Below are positions 6,328 through 11,602 of a stretch of DNA of 11,602 nucleotides, in pieces. The stretch covers positions 1-11,602 of the forward strand of contig CALGGJ010000067.1 of assembly GCA_937915745.1 (NCBI GenBank). Reading direction: 5' to 3'. Source of the stretch: an uncultured Prevotellaceae bacterium. GTDB taxonomy: Bacteria > Bacteroidota > Bacteroidia > Bacteroidales > Bacteroidaceae. The translations under genes and the position numbers were made by a program. The first letter of the stretch is position 1; every line of letters starts with the position of its first letter. A model generated the notes under the pieces. That model had not been told where the DNA came from and ran no database searches. It saw nothing but the letters and a program-made list of their open reading frames with translations.

Positions 6328-7365
6328 ATGAGTAAACTTACGATTCCTGAAGGGTATAAGCCACTCATCGACCCCCTCGATACCGAGCAAGGCATCAAGC
6401 AGATAAAGGATTTCTTTCAGTCAAACCTCTCCACAGCCCTGCGTCTGCGTCGGGTAACGGCACCATTGTTCGTATTGCGTGGATTAGGTCTCAACGACGA
6501 CCTCAACGGAGTGGAGCGCCCGGTGTCGTTCCCTATAAAAGACATGAACGAGCAAGTGGCAGAAGTGGTACACTCGTTAGCCAAATGGAAACGTGTGATG
6601 CTGGCAGAATATCACATACAGCCGGGATACGGACTCTACACCGACATGAATGCAGTACGTGGAGATGAAGAACTCGACAACCTCCACTCGCTGTATGTTG
6701 ACCAATGGGATTGGGAACGGACCATCAATCCCGAAGACCGCAACCTGAAATTTCTGAAGGAAACGGTTTGCAATATCTACAGCGCAGTACGCCGCACCGA
6801 ATATTTAGTATGCGAACATTTCCGCCAACTACGTCCGTTTTTGCCAGAGAAAATACACTTCATACACTCAGAAGAACTCCTGCAACTCTATCCGACCCTC
6901 ACACCTAAAGAGCGTGAAGATGCCATTTGCCGCACCTATGGAGCCGTGTTTATAATGGGAATAGGTGGAAAACTGAGCAACGGCCAACCACACGACCTGC
7001 GTGCACCCGACTATGACGACTGGACAACCTCCAACTCAGATGGATACAAGGGGCTGAATGGCGACATCATGATATGGTATCCGGTTTTGGGACATGCTGT
7101 TGAACTGAGCTCAATGGGAATACGCGTGGATGTAGAAGCACTCAATCGTCAGCTGGCACTGACAGGCAAGGAGGAACGGCGACAACTCTATTTCCACAAG
7201 AAACTGATTGGAGGCGAACTGCCGCTTTCCATTGGTGGAGGAATAGGTCAGAGCCGCCTGTGTATGGTCTTATTACAGAAAGCGCATATAGGCGAGATAC
7301 AAGCCAGCATCTGGCCTGAGTCGATGCGCGAAGCATGCAAACAGGCTGGTATGCCGCTCATTTAA
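6328..7365 (+). CDS. asnA: aspartate--ammonia ligase (asparagine synthetase A)
   Basis: A 345-residue cytoplasmic enzyme that makes L-asparagine from L-aspartate, ammonia and ATP, giving AMP and pyrophosphate. It has the class II aminoacyl-tRNA-synthetase-like fold. Recognisable blocks: VTAPLFV (43-49), the DDLNGVERPVSF block (57-68), HSLAKWKR (82-89), YHIQPGYGLYTDMNAVRGDE (95-114), SLYVDQWDWE (121-130), ELSSMGIRVD (259-268) and the ATP-site glycine-rich GGGIGQSRLCM (303-313). Length is close to the usual 330-345. The start at 6328 is preceded by AAGGTAAGAT and matches the family N-terminus. It is 39 bp after the TM2 gene and 31 bp before nnr. No asnC-type regulator is nearby. Confidence 0.97.
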   Translation: MSKLTIPEGYKPLIDPLDTEQGIKQIKDFFQSNLSTALRLRRVTAPLFVLRGLGLNDDLNGVERPVSFPIKDMNEQVAEVVHSLAKWKRVMLAEYHIQPGYGLYTDMNAVRGDEELDNLHSLYVDQWDWERTINPEDRNLKFLKETVCNIYSAVRRTEYLVCEHFRQLRPFLPEKIHFIHSEELLQLYPTLTPKEREDAICRTYGAVFIMGIGGKLSNGQPHDLRAPDYDDWTTSNSDGYKGLNGDIMIWYPVLGHAVELSSMGIRVDVEALNRQLALTGKEERRQLYFHKKLIGGELPLSIGGGIGQSRLCMVLLQKAHIGEIQASIWPESMREACKQAGMPLI

Positions 7366-7396
7366 CCCCCCATTATATTGCGAACATATACAATAG

Positions 7397-8905
7397 ATGA
7401 AGAAAATACTTACATCGTCACAGATACGTCTGGTAGATACCCACACCATCAATACCGAACCAATATCGTCGCTCAATCTTATGGAACGTGCCGCAAGTGC
7501 CGTTACCGACCGCATCTGCCAACTGTTCAATAAAGAACACCGTATCATAGTGTTTGCAGGACCGGGAAATAACGGTGGCGATGCTATGGCAGTGGCACGC
7601 CAGTTGTCGATGCTCGGATACAGGGTGTCTGCATACCTCTTCAATATCGGTAATAACCTGTCGGCCGACTGCATGGCCAACAAAAACCGTATGCGACATT
7701 GTCCTGCTGTCGATTTCCACGAGATTGTATCGGATTTCGTGCCGCCGATGATTACTGCCGATGATGTCGTGGTTGACGGCTTGTTCGGAACAGGACTATC
7801 CAGACCGCTCATGGGGGGATTCGCTGCTGTTGTCAAATATATCAATTCGTCGGAAGCCAAGGTTGTAGCAATCGATGTGCCGTCGGGACTTATGACCGAA
7901 GACAATACAACCAATGTCATGACACACGTAGTACAAGCCGACTACACCTTCACCTTCCAGGCAGGCAAACTGGCATTCCTGTTTGCCGAAAACGAACCGT
8001 TCGCAGGACGTGTGGAAGTGCTCGATATCCAACTTACCGACCCCGACAACCGCGATACACAAACACCATATTACATGATTGAGCAAGACGACATTGTACG
8101 TATGCTCAAGACCCGACCACGTTTCTCACACAAAGGAACGTTCGGACACGCATGTCTTATTGCAGGTCAGCAAGGCATGGCCGGAGCTGCCATATTGGCA
8201 TCGAGGGCATGTATGCGCAGCGGCGCCGGAAAACTTACCGTACACACACCCGAGGCCAACGTGATTCCACTTCAGATTGCTATCCCCGAAGCAATACTGC
8301 ACATCGAATCCCAGACACATACGTTTACCAAACCGTTCGAGACAACCACATATAATGCAGTGGCGGTCGGTCCTGGAATAGGAACGGGCGAACAGACAGT
8401 GAGAGCTTTGTCACAACAGATGCACTATCATCAGGGGCCGCTTGTAATGGATGCCGATGCAATCAACATTCTGGCAATGCATCCATCGCTTGTCGAGCAG
8501 ATTCCGCCAGACTCAATATTGACACCCCACAAGAAAGAACTGCGCGGACTCATCGGTGCATCTGCCAGCAGCTACGAAGAATTGCAACTCACTCGCCAGT
8601 TTGCCGAGAAACACCATGTGTATATAATAATAAAGGGGGCTAACTCCGCGATTGTCACCCCTGATACCGATGTTATTTTCAATATAACGGGCAATCCGGG
8701 TATGGCGACAGCCGGTAGCGGTGATGTGCTTACAGGTATTATCCTTTCGTTTCTTGCACAAGACTATTCATCGCTGCAAGCAGCACTCATGGCCACTTAT
8801 ATTCACGGACTTGCAGGCGATATAGCAGCCAAAAACCTATCTCAGGAAAGTCTCATCGCTTCGGATATCATAGACCACCTGCCACAAGCATTCAACCTGC
8901 TATGA
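7397..8905 (+). CDS. nnr: bifunctional NAD(P)HX epimerase / ADP-dependent NAD(P)HX dehydratase
   Basis: A 502-residue two-domain repair enzyme that restores NADH and NADPH damaged by hydration. The N-terminal domain (about 1-215, YjeF_N) interconverts the R and S epimers of NAD(P)HX. It carries GPGNNGGDAMAVARQL (55-70), VVDGLFGTGLSRPLMG (125-140) and AIDVPSGL (158-165). The C-terminal domain (about 230-502, ribokinase-like) dehydrates S-NAD(P)HX at the expense of ADP. It carries GTFGHACLIAGQQGMAGAA (247-265), AVGPGIGTGEQ (323-333), MDADAINIL (351-359), TPHKKEL (376-382), IIKGANSAIV (411-420) and the catalytic NPGMATAGSGDVLTG block (433-447). Length is typical for the fused form. It is the last gene of the forward array and converges on the DUF2461 gene with a 35-bp gap that has no clear hairpin. 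Confidence 0.96.
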   Translation: MKKILTSSQIRLVDTHTINTEPISSLNLMERAASAVTDRICQLFNKEHRIIVFAGPGNNGGDAMAVARQLSMLGYRVSAYLFNIGNNLSADCMANKNRMRHCPAVDFHEIVSDFVPPMITADDVVVDGLFGTGLSRPLMGGFAAVVKYINSSEAKVVAIDVPSGLMTEDNTTNVMTHVVQADYTFTFQAGKLAFLFAENEPFAGRVEVLDIQLTDPDNRDTQTPYYMIEQDDIVRMLKTRPRFSHKGTFGHACLIAGQQGMAGAAILASRACMRSGAGKLTVHTPEANVIPLQIAIPEAILHIESQTHTFTKPFETTTYNAVAVGPGIGTGEQTVRALSQQMHYHQGPLVMDADAINILAMHPSLVEQIPPDSILTPHKKELRGLIGASASSYEELQLTRQFAEKHHVYIIIKGANSAIVTPDTDVIFNITGNPGMATAGSGDVLTGIILSFLAQDYSSLQAALMATYIHGLAGDIAAKNLSQESLIASDIIDHLPQAFNLL

Positions 8906-8940
8906 CCCCGCATATCTCTCCCCTCATCCCACTTTCCGTC

Positions 8941-9669
8941 TCACTTGCTGCCCATAGCCGCTTCTTCCTTACAGTAGGCAACGGCACGATTGATGTATTG
9001 TAACAGTGGCAGGGTAGTGCGGAATAATTGGGCTGAATGTGCCACTACATTCTCCGATAGCATGAAATCAGTGTCGGGTTCGTAATACACACAGAAGTTA
9101 CGCAAGCGCAGATAGTGTGAATAAGGCGAGTCGGAAGGGAAGCCGGCAGGAACACGATGTAGCAACCTCTCATCGTCAAGCCTAAACTCTGGCGCAATTT
9201 GATGTGTCACGATGTCTTGAAAGTCGCCATCACCGTAGCAGATGTCTTCGCGCAGGGTTTTAAGTACGTCGGGCTCACATATGTAATCGCCCGAAGCCAA
9301 CATGTGAGCATGTGGGTAACCCGTCCCAAGTCCTGTGCCAATATGAAAATAATAGCCCGAATAGCCCGATTTCTTGCCTCCCTGACATATATAGGCACCC
9401 ATATGAGTCTTGTAGGGACTTTTGTCTTTAGAAAAACGTGTGTCGCGATATATGCGATAGGTACAGTCTTTGGCTGTCAGATTAGATATCGTAGAATCGA
9501 ACTGCGATATGGCGAGTATCAGTTTGTCAACAATGGCGTAAAAACTCGATAGGGCAGACTCGTAGCGATTTTTATTCTGAGCGAACCACGCGCGGTCGTT
9601 ATGCTCCGACAAGTCGCGCAGGAAAGTTATTATATTTTGCATCTTTTTATTATTTTTCGAGGACATCAT
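8941..9669 (-). CDS. DUF2461 family protein (TIGR02453-like)
   Basis: A 242-residue cytoplasmic protein of the DUF2461 family, whose function is unknown. Seen in the translation: FLRDLSEHNDRAWFAQNKNRYE (16-37) and the hallmark YRIYRDTRFSKDKSPYKTHMGAYI (71-94), then YYFHI (106-110), the helix EPDVLKTLRE (132-141) and RVPAGFPSD (172-180). The part between 106 and 131 is rich in glycine and histidine (GTGLGTGYPHAHMLASGDY) where many members, as I recall, have a shorter loop. The start at 9669 opens with MM. The ATG at residue 10 (complement of 9640-9642) lies closer to the usual family start and is preceded by an A-rich stretch, so it is a good alternative. It has its own promoter candidate upstream and is transcribed against its left neighbour. 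Confidence 0.88.
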   Translation of the reverse strand: MMSSKNNKKMQNIITFLRDLSEHNDRAWFAQNKNRYESALSSFYAIVDKLILAISQFDSTISNLTAKDCTYRIYRDTRFSKDKSPYKTHMGAYICQGGKKSGYSGYYFHIGTGLGTGYPHAHMLASGDYICEPDVLKTLREDICYGDGDFQDIVTHQIAPEFRLDDERLLHRVPAGFPSDSPYSHYLRLRNFCVYYEPDTDFMLSENVVAHSAQLFRTTLPLLQYINRAVAYCKEEAAMGSK

Positions 9670-9713
9670 TAGTCGTATGTTGGGTAATCATTAGTTGATG
9701 GCTTGTTGCGGTG

Positions 9714-9721
9714 CAAAGTTA
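9714..9721 (-). promoter_or_regulatory. -7 box of a likely promoter for the DUF2461 gene
   Basis: On the minus strand the sequence reads TAACTTTG, a fit to the Bacteroidetes -7 consensus TAnnTTTG, about 45 bp before the DUF2461 start codon. No clear TTG is present at the expected -33 distance. The 184-bp divergent spacer is otherwise AT-rich. It holds an 8-bp palindrome GAAGCTTC just upstream of this box and a 9-bp direct repeat ATCATTAGT (9665-9673 and 9687-9695). Confidence 0.5.
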
Positions 9722-9816
9722 ATTAAAAATATCAGAAGCTTCCTGTCACACTCCAAATTATTATACATAAATGCAAAAATAAACGTGTCAATCCGCGTGT
9801 TATGAATAAAAATCGC

Positions 9817-9824
9817 TACCTTTG
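9817..9824 (+). promoter_or_regulatory. -7 box of the ABC-F gene promoter
   Basis: TACCTTTG matches TAnnTTTG exactly and is identical to the rpmE2 -7 box. It lies 29 bp before the ATG at 9854, so the leader is short, about 20-25 nt. That leaves no room for the long attenuator leaders known for some antibiotic-resistance ABC-F genes. No good -33 TTG is seen at 19-21 bp upstream. Confidence 0.6.
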
Positions 9825-9853
9825 CATCGTTTTTTTAATGATGATTCAAACCA

Positions 9854-11473
9854 ATGATAACAGTCTCAAATCTTTCAATACAGTTTGGAAAGCGTGTGCT
9901 ATACAAAGACGTGAACCTCAAGTTCACTAACGGTAATATCTATGGAGTTATCGGTGCCAATGGTGCCGGAAAATCGACCTTGCTGAAAGCCATTACCGGA
10001 GAACTTGAAACCACGACTGGCAGTATCACTCTTGGTCCCGGCGAACGCCTCTCAGTACTCAGTCAGGACCATAATAAATTTGATGAGTACAATGTGATGG
10101 ATACGGTAATGATGGGACACACTGTATTGTGGGACATCATGCGCGAGAAAGACACCTTGTATGCCAAAGACGACTTCACCGAGGCCGATGGGGTTCGTGC
10201 CGCCGAACTGGAAGAGAAGTTTGCAGAACTTGATGGGTGGAATGCTGAGAGCGATGCCGCTATTCTGCTTAGCGGACTCGGAATCAAGGAGGATCTGCAC
10301 TACAAACTCATGTCTGAACTCTCGGGCAAGGAGAAGGTGCGGGTGATGCTGGCCCAAGCCCTGTATGGCAACCCCGACAACCTGCTTCTCGACGAACCTA
10401 CCAACGACCTTGACCTTGATACCGTTGAGTGGCTCGAAGACTATCTGGCAAACTTCGAACACACTGTGCTTGTAGTGAGCCACGACCGTCATTTCCTTGA
10501 TGCGGTCTCAACACACACCGTCGATATAGACTATGGCAAAATCAACCTCTTCGCAGGAAACTATTCATTCTGGTATGAGAGCAGTCAGCTGGCACTGCGT
10601 CAAGCACAAAACCAAAAAGCGAAAGCAGAAGAGAAACGACGTGAACTTGAGGAGTTCATACGCCGATTTTCGGCAAATGCAGCCAAGAGCAAACAAACGA
10701 CCAGCCGCAAGAAGATGCTTGAAAAGCTCAATGTTGAAGAAATCCAGCCATCTACGCGCAAATATCCTGGCATAATATTCACCATGGACCGTGAGCCAGG
10801 AAACCAAATACTCGAGGTAGATGGACTCACAGCCATCGATGACGACGGAACTCCGCTTTTCCGTAACCTTACATTCAATGTAGAAAAAAGTCAGAAAGTG
10901 GTGTTCCTCAGCCATAACCCACGTGCCATGACTGCATTGTTCGAAATTATCAACGGCAACAGACAACCGGATGAAGGGACTTACAAATGGGGCATTACCA
11001 TACAGACTGCCTATCTGCCGCTCGACAATACGGCCTTCTTCCAAAGCGACAAGAACCTCGTAGAGTGGCTGTCGCAGTTTGGCGAGGGCAACGACGTGTT
11101 CTTTAAGGGTTATCTCGGACGTATGCTCTTCTCGGGCGAGGAAGTGCTGAAGAAGGTAAACGTGCTCTCAGGAGGCGAGAAAATGCGCTGTATGATTGCG
11201 CGCATGCAACTCAAAAATGCCAATTGCCTCATACTCGATACACCAACAAACCACCTCGACCTCGAGTCGATCCAGGCATTCAACAACAACCTGCGACAGT
11301 TCAAAGGAAACATACTCTTTGCAAGCCACGACCACGAATTCATACAGACAGTGGCCAACCGTATTATCGAACTGGGTCCCAACGGACATATCGACAAACT
11401 TACAACTTACGACGAATACGTACATTCCGACTCGATACGCACCCTGCGCCAGCAATTGTGGCAGACCGAATAG
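9854..11473 (+). CDS. ABC-F family ATPase, YbiT-like
   Basis: A 539-residue soluble protein with two nucleotide-binding domains and no membrane segments, of the class of ABC-F translation factors that act at the ribosomal E site. Domain 1 (about 1-240): Walker A GANGAGKS (34-41), signature LSGKE (156-160, normally LSGGE), Walker B LLLDEP (177-182), H-loop H210. A charged helical linker of about 240-310 (QNQKAKAEEKRRELEEFIRR and so on) corresponds to the P-site tRNA interaction motif. Domain 2 (about 318-520) has no Walker A: residues 352-360 read LSHNPRAMT with no GKS/T. It keeps the signature LSGGE (438-442) and H492, but Walker B reads LILDTPTNHLD, with T463 in place of the catalytic glutamate. 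So one ATP site is complete in sequence and the other is degenerate. Loss of the second Walker A is, from memory, common in Bacteroidetes relatives. Antibiotic resistance should not be assumed. The gene has its own promoter and a strong terminator. Confidence 0.92.
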   Translation: MITVSNLSIQFGKRVLYKDVNLKFTNGNIYGVIGANGAGKSTLLKAITGELETTTGSITLGPGERLSVLSQDHNKFDEYNVMDTVMMGHTVLWDIMREKDTLYAKDDFTEADGVRAAELEEKFAELDGWNAESDAAILLSGLGIKEDLHYKLMSELSGKEKVRVMLAQALYGNPDNLLLDEPTNDLDLDTVEWLEDYLANFEHTVLVVSHDRHFLDAVSTHTVDIDYGKINLFAGNYSFWYESSQLALRQAQNQKAKAEEKRRELEEFIRRFSANAAKSKQTTSRKKMLEKLNVEEIQPSTRKYPGIIFTMDREPGNQILEVDGLTAIDDDGTPLFRNLTFNVEKSQKVVFLSHNPRAMTALFEIINGNRQPDEGTYKWGITIQTAYLPLDNTAFFQSDKNLVEWLSQFGEGNDVFFKGYLGRMLFSGEEVLKKVNVLSGGEKMRCMIARMQLKNANCLILDTPTNHLDLESIQAFNNNLRQFKGNILFASHDHEFIQTVANRIIELGPNGHIDKLTTYDEYVHSDSIRTLRQQLWQTE

Positions 11474-11516
11474 GGATGCTGTGATGTAATCAGATAGTGG
11501 GCTGATGTCAGCCAGG

Positions 11517-11547
11517 GCGGGGATGTACATTTGATGTGCATCCCCGC
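11517..11547 (+). terminator. hairpin terminator of the ABC-F gene
   Basis: GCGGGGATGTACA (11517-11529) pairs with TGTGCATCCCCGC (11535-11547) around the loop TTTGA, forming a 13-bp stem with a single U-G wobble. Only three T follow (TTTGG), so the usual T-tract is short or has been interrupted by the element that begins at 11552. Confidence 0.85.
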
Positions 11548-11551
11548 TTTG

Positions 11552-11602
11552 GTATGCTCGGCATGAGCATTGTCTAACGGGTGCAAGTCCCGAGTGAGCC
11601 CT
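11552..11602 (+). mobile_element. 5' end of a group IIC intron (cut by window edge)
   Basis: The last 51 bases begin GTATG, close to the group II 5' consensus GTGYG. They then form a 6-bp hairpin ATGCTC-GGCAT-GAGCAT (11554-11570), followed by TGTCTA and a second hairpin CGGG-TGCAAGT-CCCG. The order and loop sequences match the start of domain I of group IIC introns as I recall it for Oceanobacillus iheyensis (GTGTGCCCGGCATGGGTG, then GTCTATAGGGTGAGAGTCCC). The position, five bases after a terminator stem, is the known insertion preference of group IIC introns. The rest of the ribozyme and any reverse transcriptase/maturase gene would lie beyond the window. Confidence 0.72.

Noticed and set aside
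8906..8940. Gap between the convergent nnr and DUF2461 genes examined for a bidirectional terminator
   Set aside because: The 35 bp are pyrimidine-rich with no inverted repeat long enough to support a hairpin.
9838..9930. 30-codon open frame starting ATGATG just before and overlapping the ABC-F start in another frame, considered as a regulatory leader peptide
   Set aside because: The leader is very short, no hairpins or terminator follow the frame, and the peptide has no repeated codons or known arrest motif. Chance is sufficient.
9854..11473. ABC-F gene as an antibiotic-resistance determinant
   Set aside because: The sequence resembles the housekeeping YbiT-like branch of Bacteroidetes; there is no attenuator leader, and nothing in the window beyond the edge intron suggests a resistance island.
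11571..11602. CGGG-TGCAAGT-CCCG resembles a tRNA T-arm
   Set aside because: The loop lacks the TTC start, there is no matching acceptor strand or anticodon arm upstream, and the preceding hairpin plus order of motifs fit a group IIC intron better.

Overview
The window looks like a chromosomal segment of a member of the Bacteroidales (Bacteroides/Prevotella/Muribaculaceae type). I base this on family content seen in the translations (zinc-free L31 type B, a DUF3256-like secreted protein, a Cbp1-like coiled-coil lipoprotein, a YbiT-like ABC-F protein of the Bacteroidetes kind) and on TAnnTTTG promoter boxes upstream of three genes. The genus cannot be fixed from the sequence alone.

Layout. Positions 1-139 hold at most the 3' end of an unknown gene. 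A promoter at 140-169 drives rpmE2 (273-527), which is followed by a large hairpin. A C-rich spacer of about 200 bp, with a run of ten C, leads to a two-gene surface-glycan pair: a family 2 glycosyltransferase (728-1810) and a Wzx-like flippase (1823-3388). The same strand continues with tight spacing through a secreted DUF3256-like protein, rsmI (16S rRNA methyltransferase, 4-bp overlap with the previous gene), a coiled-coil lipoprotein, a zinc-ribbon/TM2 membrane protein, asnA (asparagine synthesis) and nnr (repair of damaged NAD(P)H). I see no convincing TAnnTTTG box in these short gaps, so a long co-transcribed array is plausible but unproven. A convergent DUF2461 gene (8941-9669, minus strand) follows. 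A divergent promoter region then leads to the ABC-F gene (9854-11473), which ends in a strong hairpin terminator.

The most notable item is at the right edge. Directly after the ABC-F terminator hairpin, positions 11552-11602 match, from memory, the first about 50 nt of group IIC introns such as that of Oceanobacillus iheyensis. Group IIC introns are known to insert just behind terminator stem-loops. The intron and any encoded reverse transcriptase continue outside the window.

Most genes are ordinary housekeeping or envelope genes. I found no defence island, CRISPR array, tRNA or rRNA. I do not see a convincing undescribed multi-gene system. The best leads are the intron edge, the doubly degenerate second ATPase site of the ABC-F protein, an exact 25-bp tandem duplication across the flippase stop codon, and the C10 tract before the glycosyltransferase.
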